From Rhodospirillaceae bacterium (GTDB lineage Bacteria; Pseudomonadota; Alphaproteobacteria; DSM-16000; Inquilinaceae), in contig JACKIH010000003.1 in NCBI GenBank assembly GCA_020638575.1, positions 1,345,501 to 1,409,500 on the forward strand: a stretch of 64,000 bases of DNA, written 5' to 3'. Each line of letters opens with the position of its first letter. Position 1 is the first letter of the stretch. Both the position numbers and the translations under genes were made by a program. This document shows, piece after piece, positions 17,782-26,567 of the stretch. The notes below the pieces were generated by a model that worked only from the letters and a program-made list of their open reading frames with translations, had not been told where the DNA came from and searched no databases.

Positions 17782-19596
17782 ATGTCGATGGGTGGCGCCT
17801 ACCGGGACTGGCCCAATTTGCTCGCCATGTTCGCCCGCCAGGCCGAACGCCTGGCCGACCGGCCGGTCGCCTGGGTGCGCGGCCGCGAGGGCTGGTCGCC
17901 GTGGACCTGGCGCGAGGTCGAGCGGCTGACGCGCGGCCTTGCCCACAGCCTCGCCGGACTCGGCGTGAAGCCGGGCGACCGCGTGCTGCTGGTGAGCGAA
18001 AACCGGCCGGAATGGTGGGCATCCGACCTGGCGATCATGGCGGCCGGCGGCATCACCGTGCCCGCCTACACCACCAACACGCCGGCCGATCACCACCACC
18101 TGCTGACCGACAGCGGCGCGGTCGCCGCCATCGCATCGACCAAGGCGTTGGCCGAGCGCGTGTTGAAGGCGGCCTCCCAGGGCGGCACGGCGCTGCGCCA
18201 CCTGGTGACGCTGGATGCCCCGCCGGAGGGCCTGCTCACCGCCGTTTCCCGCCACGACTGGCGGGCACTGGCCGAAGCGCCCGTTTCCGGCCCCGACCGG
18301 CTGGACGAGGCCACGCGGCGCCTGAAGCGCGACGACGTGGCCTGCATCATCTACACCAGCGGCACCGGCGGCACGCCCAAGGGGGTGATGCTCACCCACG
18401 GCGGCATGCTGCACAACAGTGCCGGCGCCCACCACGTGCTGGACACGTTCGGGCTGGACGACGAGGTGTTCTTCTCCTTCCTGCCGCTCTCCCACAGCTA
18501 CGAGCACATCGCCGGGGCCTATTTCCCCATGTCCATCGGCGCCCAGGTGTATTTCGCCCGCGGCGTGGAAACCATCATGGGCGATGTCGGCGAGGTGCGG
18601 CCAACCATCATGACCGCGGTGCCGCGGCTCTATCACGCCATCCGCGAACGCATCCTGCGCGACACCGCCAAGAAGGGCCGGCTGGCGCGCCTGCTGCTCG
18701 ACCATACGCTCAGGCTCGGCCACAAGCGCTACCACCAGGACGGCAAGCTGGGGCCCTTGGATGCGCTCATGGACTGGGCGCTCGACCGCATCGTGCGCAA
18801 CCGCATGCGCCGGCGCTTCGGCGGCCGGCTGAAGGCGTTCGTTTCCGGCGGCGCGCCGCTCAACCCCGAGGTCGGGTTGTTCATCCACTGCCTGGGGCTG
18901 ACGGTGTGCCAGGGTTACGGGCAGACCGAAGCTTCGCCGGTGATCTCGGTGAACCCGCCCTGGAAGGTGAAGATGCACACCGCCGGGCCGCCCTTGCCCG
19001 ACACCGAAATCAAGATCGCCGAGGACGGCGAAATCCTGGTGCGCGGCGAACTTGTGATGAAGGGCTACTGGAACCTGCCGGACCAGACCGCCCAGACGGT
19101 GGTGGACGGCTGGCTCCACACCGGCGACATCGGCCACCTGGACGAGGACGGCTATCTCGTCATCACCGACCGCAAGAAGGACCTGATCGTCAACGCCGGC
19201 GGCGACAACATTTCCCCCCAGCGCATCGAAGGGCTGCTGGCGCTGCGCCCGGAAATCGCCCAGGCGGTGGCATTCGGCGACCGCCGGCCCTACCTGGTGG
19301 CGCTGGTGAGCCCCGATCCGGAATTCGTGCGGACCTGGGCGCGCAGCCAGCGCAAGCCGGCCGATCTGGATGTCCTGCGCGACGACCCGGACTTCCTGGC
19401 CGCCCTGCGCAGCGCCCTGGACGAGGTCAACCGCCAGCTTTCGGTGATCGAGAAGGTGCGCCGCTTCGACCTGCTCGACGCCCCGCCCTCCATCGACAAC
19501 GGCGAGCTGACGCCGACGCTGAAGATCCGCCGCCACATCATCGCCCAGCACTACGCCGGCCGCATCGACGCGCTCTACCGGTCCGCCGAGTCCTAG
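17782..19596 (+). CDS. Long-chain acyl-CoA synthetase (AMP-forming)
   Basis: A 604-residue ANL-superfamily adenylating enzyme. It has the P-loop-like IIYTSGTGGTPKGVMLTH, LPLSHSYEHIAGAY, the GYGQTEASPVIS adenine-binding motif, the hinge GWLHTGDIGHLDEDGYLVITDRKKDLI and a C-terminal catalytic Lys region LTPTLKIRRHII. The SYEH and NISPQRIE motifs point to long-chain FadD/AAE15-type enzymes that activate fatty acids to CoA thioesters. A GGGAGGGGA site precedes the ATG. A REP hairpin follows 55 nt after the stop. The precise chain-length preference is not readable. Confidence 0.92.
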   Translation: MSMGGAYRDWPNLLAMFARQAERLADRPVAWVRGREGWSPWTWREVERLTRGLAHSLAGLGVKPGDRVLLVSENRPEWWASDLAIMAAGGITVPAYTTNTPADHHHLLTDSGAVAAIASTKALAERVLKAASQGGTALRHLVTLDAPPEGLLTAVSRHDWRALAEAPVSGPDRLDEATRRLKRDDVACIIYTSGTGGTPKGVMLTHGGMLHNSAGAHHVLDTFGLDDEVFFSFLPLSHSYEHIAGAYFPMSIGAQVYFARGVETIMGDVGEVRPTIMTAVPRLYHAIRERILRDTAKKGRLARLLLDHTLRLGHKRYHQDGKLGPLDALMDWALDRIVRNRMRRRFGGRLKAFVSGGAPLNPEVGLFIHCLGLTVCQGYGQTEASPVISVNPPWKVKMHTAGPPLPDTEIKIAEDGEILVRGELVMKGYWNLPDQTAQTVVDGWLHTGDIGHLDEDGYLVITDRKKDLIVNAGGDNISPQRIEGLLALRPEIAQAVAFGDRRPYLVALVSPDPEFVRTWARSQRKPADLDVLRDDPDFLAALRSALDEVNRQLSVIEKVRRFDLLDAPPSIDNGELTPTLKIRRHIIAQHYAGRIDALYRSAES

Positions 19597-19650
19597 ATCG
19601 TTTTCGCCTTTGGCGGAATCGGCTCCGGCAGTTGGGCCGGGGGCTTCCCG

Positions 19651-19718
19651 GCCCAACCCCGCCGCCCGGCCACCCAAATCAGCATACCGTCGTTGGGTGG
19701 CCGGGCGGGGGAGTGGGC
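19651..19718 (+). repeat. Dispersed palindromic repeat (REP-like), copy 2
   Basis: GCCCGGCCACCCAA (19664-19677) and TTGGGTGGCCGGGC (19693-19706) pair perfectly over 14 bp. The right arm continues GGGGGAGTGGGCTGG, matching copies 1 and 3. It lies 55 nt after the acyl-CoA synthetase stop. Confidence 0.7.
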
Positions 19719-19881
19719 TGGTTCCGTCAAAACATGAAACGCGCTAGACCCGAGTCATAAAACTTCGCGTTCCGGCCGCCGCGTCGAACGCCCGCCGCGC
19801 CGGCGGTCTCGGCGCCCTCACGTTCTTGCGTTGTTCATGGTGCAGTGCACCCTCTCTGGAGCCCGCCCGCGCCGCCCGGTA

Positions 19882-19899
19882 TTGTTTGTAACCAAACAA
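19882..19899. promoter_or_regulatory. Putative operator before the indolepyruvate oxidoreductase gene
   Basis: TTGTTTGTAACCAAACAA has 7-bp perfect inverted arms around TAAC and ends 19 nt before the start codon. It is AT-rich in GC-rich surroundings, as expected for a repressor site (for example TetR family) overlapping a promoter. The regulator is unknown, and no regulator gene adjoins. Confidence 0.45.
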
Positions 19900-19918
19900 A
19901 GATGCCGGGGAGACGCGG

Positions 19919-22900
19919 ATGGCGCTGGCGCCGGTGACGCTGGACGACAAGTACACGGCGGCAAGCGGGCGCATCTACTTGACCGGGGTGCAGGCCCTGG
20001 TGCGGCTGCCCTTGCTGCAGCGCCAGCGGGACTTGGCGGCCGGGCTCAACACCGCCGGCTTCATTTCCGGCTACCGCGGATCGCCGCTCGGCAATTTCGA
20101 CCAGCAGCTCGGCCACGCCCGCGGGCTGCTCGATGCCCACCACATCCGCTTCCAGCCTGGCGTCAACGAAGACCTGGCCGCCACTGCCGTGTGGGGCACC
20201 CAGCAGGTGGGGCTGTGGCCCGGTGCCAAGTACGACGGCGTGTTTTCCATCTGGTACGGCAAGGGGCCGGGGGTAGACCGCTCCGGCGATCCCATGCGCC
20301 ATGCCAACCTGACCGGCACCGCGCGCTACGGCGGCGTGCTGGCGCTGGCCGGCGACGACCATGCCTGCAAGTCCTCCACCGTGCCGCAGCAGTCCGAGCA
20401 CGCCTTCATCGCCACCATGATCCCGGTGCTGAACCCGGCGGACCTGGCCGACGTGCTGGCCTTCGGCCTCTATGGCTGGGCGCTCAGCCGGTTTTCCGGC
20501 TGCTGGGTGGCGCTGAAGTGCATCTCCGAAACCATGGACAGCTCGGCCTCCGTTGCGGTGCACCCGGGCGTGCCGGAGATCGTCCAGCCCACCGACTTCA
20601 CGCCGCCGCCGGGCGGGCTGGGGCCGCGCTGGCCGGACCCGCCGCTGGTGCAGGAAGCCCGGCTGATCGAGTTCAAGATGGCCGCGGTGCAGGCATTTGC
20701 CCGCGCCAACGCGCTGGACCGGGTCGTCTTCGGCGGCCCAGGCGGCGGCCCAGGCGGCGGCCCTGGCGGCGGCTCTGGCAGTGGCAAGGGCCGCGGCCGG
20801 CGTATCGGCATCGTCGCCGCCGGCAAGAGCTTCGGCGATGTGCGCCAGGCGCTGGACGATCTGGGGCTCGACGAAGCCGCCGCGCGTGCCTGCGGGCTGT
20901 CGCTCTACAAGGTGGGGCTCGCCTGGCCGCTGGAGCCGGACGGGCTGGCCGCCTTCGCCGCGGGGCTCGACGAGCTGATCGTGGTGGAAGAAAAGCGCGC
21001 CGTCGTCGAAACCCAGGTGAAGGAACAGCTCTACCACTGGCCGGCCGACCGGCGGCCGCTGGTGGTGGGCAAGGCCGACGAAACCGGCGCCCCCCTGCTG
21101 CCCGCCGCGGGCGAACTGGCGCCGGGCCAAGTGGCGCTCGCCATCGGCCGCCGCCTGTTGCGCCGGGGTGCACCTGCGGTGCCGGGACTGGCGGACCGCG
21201 TGGCCGACCGCGTGGCACAGATCGACGCCCGCCTCGCCCGCCAGAAGGCCCACCGGCCGCCCATGGAGCGGGTGCCGCATTTCTGTTCCGGCTGCCCGCA
21301 CAACACCTCCACCCGCGTGCCCGCCGGCAGCCGCGCGCTCGGCGGCATCGGCTGCCACTACATGGTCATCTGGATGAACCGGAAGACCGAGACGTTCAGC
21401 CAGATGGGCGGCGAAGGGGCGGCATGGATCGGCCAGGCGCCGTTCACCGAAACCGAGCATGTGTTCGTCAACATCGGCGACGGCACCTACACCCATTCCG
21501 GCAGCCTGGCGATCCGCGCGGCGGTGGCGGCGGGCGCCAACATCACCTTCAAGCTGCTGTTCAACGATGCCGTCGCCATGACCGGCGGCCAGAAGGTGGA
21601 AGGCGGACTGACGGTGGCGCGCATCGCCCGCCAGCTCGAAGCCGAAGGCGTGGCGCACATCGTGGTGGTGAGCGAGGAGCCGGAGCGCTACGCCGGCCCC
21701 GTCGGCCTGCCGCCCCATGTGGCCGTGGAGCCGCGCAGCGAGTTCGACCGGGTGCAGGGCGACCTGCGCCAAGTGCCCGGCGTCAGCGTGCTGATCTATG
21801 ACCAGACCTGTGCCACGGAAAAGCGGCGGCGGCGCAAGCGCGGCCGGATGCCGCCTGCCCCCCGCCGCGTCGTCATCAACGAGCGGGTGTGCGAAGGCTG
21901 CGGCGACTGTTCGGTGCAGTCCAACTGCCTCAGCGTGGTGCCGGTGGAGACCGAGTTCGGGCGCAAGCGCGCCATCGACCAGTCGAGCTGCAACGTCGAT
22001 CTCTCCTGCCTCAAGGGCTTCTGCCCCAGCTTCGTCACCGTGGAGGGCGGGACCTTGCGCAAGCCGCGCCGCTTGGCCGTGGCAGAGGCGCCCGATGCCG
22101 GCCTGCCGGCCCCCGCCCTGCCGCGGCTCGGCCGGCCCTACGGCGTGCTGGTCACCGGCATTGGCGGCACCGGGGTGGTGACCATCGGTGCGGTGCTGGG
22201 CATGGCCGCCCATCTGGACGGCGTCGGCGTGGCGGTGCTGGACCAGATCGGGCTCGCCCAGAAATACGGCGGCGTCACCACCCATGTGCACTTCGCCGCC
22301 CGCACCGAGGATATCCACGCCGTGCGCATCCCCGCCGGCGGGGCCGACCTGATCTTAGGCTGCGACCTCATGGTGGCCACCGGGGCCGACGCGCTGGCGC
22401 GGGTCGCCGCCGGCCGCACCCGTGCCGTCGTCAACCGCCACGAGGCGGTGACCGGCGCCTTCACCCGCGATGCCGACCTGACGATCCCCACCCGGCGCAT
22501 GCTGAAGGTGCTGGCCAAGGCCACCGGCGATGGCGACCGCGTGGCCGCCGTGGCGGCGACGGAGATCGCCACCCGGCTGCTCGGCGATGCCATCGCCAGC
22601 AACCTGTTCCTGCTGGGCTATGCCTGGCAGCGCGGCCTCGTGCCGGTGTCGGCCGAGGCCATCCTGAAAGCAGTCGAGCTGAACGGCGTGGCGGTGGCGA
22701 TGAACGCCGCTGCCTTCCGCTGGGGACGCCTGGCCGCCCATGATCCCGCGGCCGTGGCCAAGGCGGCCGACGTTGCCGCCCCCCTCACCCGCCCTGCGCC
22801 CGTAACCACACTGGCGGAGGTGGCGGCCCTGCGGGAAGCCGAGCTGACGGCCTACCAGGATGGCGGCTACGCCGCCCGCTACCGCGCCCTGGTGGACCGC

Positions 22901-23467
22901 GTCGCCGCAGCCGAGCAGGCGCGCAGCCCCGGCCGCGACGGCCTCGCCCTGGCGGTCGCCCGCAATGCCTTCAAGCTGATGGCCTATAAGGACGAGTACG
23001 AGGTCGCCCGCCTCTATTCGGATGGCGCCTTTGCTCGCGATGTGGCCCGCCAGTTCGACGGCAAGGCGAAACTGAAGGTGCACCTCGCCCCGCCCCTGTT
23101 CGCCCAACGCGATCCCGACACCGGTGAGCTGAAGAAGCGCCCCTACGGGGCCTGGATGCTGCGCGCCATGGCGCTGCTGGCCAGCGCCAAGCGGCTGCGC
23201 GGCACGCGCTGGGACCCGTTCGGCCGCAGCGAGGAGCGGCGGACCGAACGCCGGCTGATCGCCGACTACGTCGCCACGGTGGACGAGCTGATCGCCGGCC
23301 TCGGCCCCGACAGCCACGCCCTGGCGGTGGAAATCGCCCGCGTGCCGGAACAGATCCGCGGCTACGGCCACGTGAAGGCCGCCAACATCGCCGCCGCCAA
23401 GGCCCGCGAAGCGGACCTGCTGGCCCAGTTCCGCACCGGCCCGGAGCTGAAGTCGGCAGCGGAGTAG
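19919..23467 (+). CDS. Indolepyruvate/2-oxoacid ferredoxin oxidoreductase, fused alpha-beta-gamma form
   Basis: A 1182-residue fusion. An N-terminal pyrimidine-domain part begins TGVQALVRLPLLQRQRDLAAGLNTAGFISGYRGSPLG. A thiamine-diphosphate-binding domain has FCSGCPHNTSTRVP and VNIGDGTYTHSG (around residues 456-526), then a 4Fe-4S motif CEGCGDCSVQSNC and a C-terminal gamma domain starting VLVTGIGGTGVVTIGAVLGMAAHL. These enzymes oxidatively decarboxylate aryl or branched 2-oxoacids to acyl-CoA. A Gly-rich linker of GGGP repeats at about residues 272-288 separates the N-terminal domains and is unusually pure. An acyl-CoA synthetase lies upstream. AGACGCGG precedes the ATG; a palindromic operator lies upstream. 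Confidence 0.93.
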   Translation: MALAPVTLDDKYTAASGRIYLTGVQALVRLPLLQRQRDLAAGLNTAGFISGYRGSPLGNFDQQLGHARGLLDAHHIRFQPGVNEDLAATAVWGTQQVGLWPGAKYDGVFSIWYGKGPGVDRSGDPMRHANLTGTARYGGVLALAGDDHACKSSTVPQQSEHAFIATMIPVLNPADLADVLAFGLYGWALSRFSGCWVALKCISETMDSSASVAVHPGVPEIVQPTDFTPPPGGLGPRWPDPPLVQEARLIEFKMAAVQAFARANALDRVVFGGPGGGPGGGPGGGSGSGKGRGRRIGIVAAGKSFGDVRQALDDLGLDEAAARACGLSLYKVGLAWPLEPDGLAAFAAGLDELIVVEEKRAVVETQVKEQLYHWPADRRPLVVGKADETGAPLLPAAGELAPGQVALAIGRRLLRRGAPAVPGLADRVADRVAQIDARLARQKAHRPPMERVPHFCSGCPHNTSTRVPAGSRALGGIGCHYMVIWMNRKTETFSQMGGEGAAWIGQAPFTETEHVFVNIGDGTYTHSGSLAIRAAVAAGANITFKLLFNDAVAMTGGQKVEGGLTVARIARQLEAEGVAHIVVVSEEPERYAGPVGLPPHVAVEPRSEFDRVQGDLRQVPGVSVLIYDQTCATEKRRRRKRGRMPPAPRRVVINERVCEGCGDCSVQSNCLSVVPVETEFGRKRAIDQSSCNVDLSCLKGFCPSFVTVEGGTLRKPRRLAVAEAPDAGLPAPALPRLGRPYGVLVTGIGGTGVVTIGAVLGMAAHLDGVGVAVLDQIGLAQKYGGVTTHVHFAARTEDIHAVRIPAGGADLILGCDLMVATGADALARVAAGRTRAVVNRHEAVTGAFTRDADLTIPTRRMLKVLAKATGDGDRVAAVAATEIATRLLGDAIASNLFLLGYAWQRGLVPVSAEAILKAVELNGVAVAMNAAAFRWGRLAAHDPAAVAKAADVAAPLTRPAPVTTLAEVAALREAELTAYQDGGYAARYRALVDRVAAAEQARSPGRDGLALAVARNAFKLMAYKDEYEVARLYSDGAFARDVARQFDGKAKLKVHLAPPLFAQRDPDTGELKKRPYGAWMLRAMALLASAKRLRGTRWDPFGRSEERRTERRLIADYVATVDELIAGLGPDSHALAVEIARVPEQIRGYGHVKAANIAAAKAREADLLAQFRTGPELKSAAE

Positions 23468-23642
23468 GCCGCGCTTCCGGGTGGCGGCTCAGCCAATCCG
23501 CAGATCTTGCCGTTCCCCTTGTCTAAACGGCATAATCTGCTGTGCACTGGTCCGAGTTAGGCGACAAGCGCCGGACCGGTCGGGCTAGGCTCCGCGTCGG
23601 TTCACCCCTACCTCTGCTCTTGCCGCCCAAGGAGCCCTCGCC

Positions 23643-24365
23643 ATGCGCCTCAGCGACTTCAAGGTTCTGACCTTCGATGTCTACGGCACCCTGATCGACT
23701 GGGAGACCGGCATGGTCGACGCGCTGGGGCCGCTCACCTCCCAGGTCGGCCGCCCACTCAGCCGCGACGAGATCCTGGAAGCCCACGCCTTCCACGAATC
23801 GACCACCCAGGCGCAGACCCCGGCCAAGCGCTACAGCGAGCTGCTGGCGGTGGTCTACAAGCGCCTGGCGGAAGAATGGGGGGTGGCGGTGGCGTGGGAG
23901 GACTGCCTCGCCTACGGTCGTTCGGTGGGCACCTGGCCGGCCTTCGCCGACAGTGCCGGCGCGCTGCAGTACCTGAAGCGCTACTACAAGCTGGTGATCC
24001 TCTCCAACGTGGACAATGCCAGCTTCGCGCTCTCCAACCAGCGGCTCGGCGTCGACTTCGATGCCCGCTACACCGCCGAAGACGTCGGCTCCTACAAGCC
24101 CTCGCCGCGCAATTTCGAGTACATGCTGGGCCAGCTCGCGCGCCTCGGCTACGCCAAGTCGGACATCCTGCACACCGCGGAAAGCATGTTCCACGACCAC
24201 GCGCCGGCCAACGCCCACGGGCTGGCCAATTGCTGGATCTACCGCCGCCACGACCAGCAGGGTTTCGGCGCCACCATGCATCCGGGCGACCTGCCGAAGA
24301 CCGATTTCACCTTCACCTCCATGGCCGATATGGTGAAGGCTCATCAGGCCGATCTGGCGGGCTGA
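23643..24365 (+). CDS. HAD-superfamily hydrolase, haloacid dehalogenase type II
   Basis: A 240-residue HAD enzyme with motif I TFDVYGTLIDWE (nucleophile Asp), motif II SNVDN, a conserved Lys in SYKPSPRNF and the acidic motif AESMFHDHAPANAHG. Length and the DWE signature put it with (S)-2-haloacid dehalogenase type II proteins. Its natural substrate may be a phosphorylated or halogenated small acid and is not determined by sequence. AAGGAG lies well placed before the ATG. A REP copy follows 26 nt after the stop. Confidence 0.88.
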   Translation: MRLSDFKVLTFDVYGTLIDWETGMVDALGPLTSQVGRPLSRDEILEAHAFHESTTQAQTPAKRYSELLAVVYKRLAEEWGVAVAWEDCLAYGRSVGTWPAFADSAGALQYLKRYYKLVILSNVDNASFALSNQRLGVDFDARYTAEDVGSYKPSPRNFEYMLGQLARLGYAKSDILHTAESMFHDHAPANAHGLANCWIYRRHDQQGFGATMHPGDLPKTDFTFTSMADMVKAHQADLAG

Positions 24366-24390
24366 CACCTGTTGGGATTTGCGCTGCACC

Positions 24391-24458
24391 AGCCCACGCC
24401 ACCGCCCTGCCACCCAAGCCATTGTCAACCATTGGGTGGCCGGGCGGGGGTGCGGCCT
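24391..24458 (+). repeat. Dispersed palindromic repeat (REP-like), copy 3
   Basis: GCCCTGCCACCCAA (24404-24417) pairs with TTGGGTGGCCGGGC (24432-24445) with one mismatch. The loop shares AGCCATTGT with copy 1, and the right flank GGGGGTGCGGCCTGG matches the other copies. It sits between the HAD gene and the Lrp-type gene. Confidence 0.7.
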
Positions 24459-24505
24459 GGACCCGACCCAAAGGCGGTGACCACCGCGCAAGCCGATCAC
24501 CACGC

Positions 24506-25003
24506 ATGACACCACCCGGCAAGCTCGACCGTATCGACATCAAGATCCTGGCCGAGCTGCAGCGCAACGGCCGCATCACCAACACGGCCCTGGCCGATGC
24601 GGTGGGGCTGTCGCAAAGCCCCTGCCTGCAGCGCCTGCGCCGGCTGGAGGCGAACGGGGTGATCCGCGGCTACGGCGTGCGCCTCGATGTCGGCCGGCTG
24701 GCCGATGCCATCACCGTGTTCACCGAGGTCACTTTGGCCGACCACCGGCGGGAGGATTTCGGCACCTTCGAGGCCGGCATCCAGCGCATCCCCGAGGTGG
24801 CGGAGTGCCACATGGTGAGCGGCGGCTACGACTACCTGCTGAAGGTGATCGCGCGCAGCGTGTCGGACTACCAGGCGACCATGGAGCGGGTGCTGGATGC
24901 GCGCATCGGCATTGAGAAGTATTTCAGCTACGTCGTCATCAAGTCGCCGATCGCCGGGCGCGACGTGCCGATCGGCCGTTTGCTCGACCCGCCGGACCGC
25001 TGA
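24506..25003 (+). CDS. Lrp/AsnC-family transcriptional regulator
   Basis: A 165-residue Lrp-type regulator. An N-terminal winged helix (KLDRIDIKILAELQRNGRITNTALADAVGLSQSPCLQRLRRLEANGVIRGYGVRLD) is followed by a RAM effector domain with VAECHMVSGGYDYLLKVIARS and a FSYVVIKSP end. These proteins respond to amino acids. The ATG at 24506 marks the family N-terminus; the longer frame upstream crosses the HAD gene and is spurious. No obvious divergent partner gene; it follows the HAD gene on the same strand, so its target is unclear. Confidence 0.93.
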   Translation: MTPPGKLDRIDIKILAELQRNGRITNTALADAVGLSQSPCLQRLRRLEANGVIRGYGVRLDVGRLADAITVFTEVTLADHRREDFGTFEAGIQRIPEVAECHMVSGGYDYLLKVIARSVSDYQATMERVLDARIGIEKYFSYVVIKSPIAGRDVPIGRLLDPPDR

Positions 25004-25063
25004 CCGCAGGCCGCTGACCGCTGACTGTTGACCGCAAGCCGGCGCCGCGACGCGCGGACCCCG

Positions 25064-25546
25064 CTACTGGCCGCGCCGGCGGTCGATCTCGTCGAGCCAG
25101 GTCAACACGTAATCGGTCAGCCCCTGCACGCCGAGGCCAAGCTCCCACTGCTGCCTGCGGAAACTGCCGATCACCCGGCAGCCGGCGTGCCCCGTTTCCG
25201 GTTCCACGGGTTTGAAGATGTCGTCGGCCTGGATCACCCGGTCGCAGAGATCCTTGACCGAAAAACTGCCGTTGCCGGGCAGGCCACCGATGTCCAAGGC
25301 GGCGCTGGCCCCCAGTGCCCCATCCCGCCGCACATATTCCGGTTCGGCGTTCAGCGCCACATGGATGGAAATGGCCAGGTTCAACAGGCTGGTTGCCAGC
25401 AGGTGGTTATAGGTCTGGTAGGTCCTGTCGGAGTAGCTGCGGACCGACCCTTCGACGAACAGACGGTCGAACTGCACATCGAGTTCGTGGCAGCGGTGCG
25501 CCAGGGTGCGGATCTGGTCCGTCGCAATGCCGTAGGCGCCGTCCAT
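25064..25546 (-). CDS. Unknown protein, 160 residues
   Basis: The product starts MDGAYGIATDQIRTLAHRCHELDVQFDRLF and continues with a helical TYNHLLATSLLNLAISIHVALNAEPEYV segment and a C-terminal LGVQGLTDYVLTWLDEIDRRR. There is no signal peptide and no definite membrane helix, and I do not recognise the family. Its balanced composition, an upstream AT-rich region and the inverted repeat at 25614-25638 support it as expressed. It may be a four-helix or MAE_28990/Abi-like small protein, but nothing in the sequence proves that. Confidence 0.7.
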   Translation of the reverse strand: MDGAYGIATDQIRTLAHRCHELDVQFDRLFVEGSVRSYSDRTYQTYNHLLATSLLNLAISIHVALNAEPEYVRRDGALGASAALDIGGLPGNGSFSVKDLCDRVIQADDIFKPVEPETGHAGCRVIGSFRRQQWELGLGVQGLTDYVLTWLDEIDRRRGQ

Positions 25547-25846
25547 CGATGCGGTCCTTGAATTTCAACCGATTTGGGCGAGATCGGAGAGAACCATCGG
25601 CATAAGATTGATTAACGAAAACTACCACACTTTTCGTTCGGGATAACAGACCTAAGAGCCCGGACCCTTCGTGGGGATTTGAGCTCTTCTTGGACAAGCT
25701 GAAGGGCCGGCCGGGCAGCGAATGCGATGCCGAACAACCCGGCTGCCGGGTCGGCCCTGATGGGCTCGCGGCCGGCGCGTTGCCGGCGGCGGCGGGCGCG
25801 CCCGCAGTCCAGGAAAACGGCCTCCGCCGCGACCGCCTGCGGGGCG
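25547..25846. other. AT-rich upstream region plus non-coding GC-rich part
   Basis: The half next to 25546 is AT-rich, with the inverted repeat at 25614-25638, and probably holds the promoter of the unknown minus-strand gene. The half near 25846 lies beyond the lytic transglycosylase start-to-stop span on its upstream-facing neighbour side and shows only GC-rich low-complexity sequence; I see no gene there. Confidence 0.5.
25614..25638. promoter_or_regulatory. Inverted repeat upstream of the unknown minus-strand gene
   Basis: AACGAAAA, a 9-nt spacer and TTTTCGTT form perfect 8-bp arms about 70 nt upstream of the start at 25546, within AT-rich sequence. Likely an operator or promoter-associated site. 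Confidence 0.45.
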
Positions 25847-26461
25847 TCAGTTGGCCCGTGTCAGGCGGATCGGCCGCTGGGTGGCGCTGGGCACGTCGGT
25901 ACGGGCATACACCTCGCCCGCGGGCACATGGCCGGCGATGCGCGGATAGATCAGGTCCACGTAGCGCTGGGTTTCCATTGGCAGTGGCCGCCCTTCGGCG
26001 ACGAACTGGGTGTAGCGGCCCGGGCCGGCATTGTAGGCGGCGAGGAAACCGGGCGAGCCGAAGAGGTCGTACATCTCCCTGAGGTAGGCGGTGCCGGCCA
26101 GGATGTTGTTGCGCGGATCATAGGGATCGGGGCCGAGGTCGTGGCGCCGGCGGAGCTCTTCGTAGGTGGCAGGCATCACCTGCATCAGCCCCATGGCGCC
26201 GGCCGAACTGGTGATGGGCCGGCCGTGGAGATACTGCTGGCCACCGCTTTCCACCCGCATGATCTCGCGAATCCAGGTTTCCGGCAGGTTGAAGCGGCCG
26301 GAGGCTTCGGCGATGTAGGAGTCGATGTCGACCGCAGAGGCGTGATAGCCGCTGTCGACCGGGGTGGTGCTGCCGCCGCACCCGGCGAGGGCGGCACTGC
26401 CCAACACGGCCGCAGCTACGGCCAAGGCGGCCCGCCGGCCGCGCCGATTGAACACCATCAT
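25847..26461 (-). CDS. Lytic transglycosylase lipoprotein (SLT domain)
   Basis: A 204-residue lipoprotein. A basic hydrophobic leader ends in the lipobox SAALAGC (Cys near residue 28), followed by an SLT domain with the catalytic Glu in MRVESGGQQ, SAGAMGLMQVMPATYEEL, DPRNNILAGTAYLREMYDLFG and LAAYNAGPGRY. It cleaves peptidoglycan glycan strands from the periplasmic face of a membrane. An AAGGGAAC site precedes the first ATG. It lies 106 nt downstream of imuB on the same strand, in the position where dnaE2 is often found. Confidence 0.92.
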   Translation of the reverse strand: MMVFNRRGRRAALAVAAAVLGSAALAGCGGSTTPVDSGYHASAVDIDSYIAEASGRFNLPETWIREIMRVESGGQQYLHGRPITSSAGAMGLMQVMPATYEELRRRHDLGPDPYDPRNNILAGTAYLREMYDLFGSPGFLAAYNAGPGRYTQFVAEGRPLPMETQRYVDLIYPRIAGHVPAGEVYARTDVPSATQRPIRLTRAN

Positions 26462-26567
26462 TTCTATGTTCCCTTAAGAACACCCTACATCGCGCTGATT
26501 TGAATAACATAATCTAACGCGACTCGGGTAGTCGAAAACGTCGCAGGGAAACGGCAACGGTGGCCAA

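Larger units (their letters stand above)
19597..19918. other. Intergenic region with REP copy and putative operator
   Basis: This 322-nt spacer holds the second REP-like hairpin (19651-19718) near the acyl-CoA synthetase end and an 18-bp palindrome (19882-19899) just before the ferredoxin oxidoreductase start. An open frame across it is a shadow with no similarity. Confidence 0.6.

Noticed and set aside
17674..19677. Long minus-strand open frame (about 667 codons) opposite the acyl-CoA synthetase
   Set aside because: It mirrors the codon structure of a clear gene; the translation is Gly/Ala/His/Arg-rich with no family motif. High GC makes antisense stops rare.
19835..22318. Long minus-strand open frame opposite the indolepyruvate oxidoreductase
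   Set aside because: Shadow of a gene with unmistakable motifs; composition atypical and no ribosome-binding site.
26467..26480. GTTC-CCTTAA-GAAC palindrome before the lytic transglycosylase as a LexA box
   Set aside because: The alphaproteobacterial box is a direct repeat GTTC-N7-GTTC; this is an inverted repeat with 6-nt spacing.
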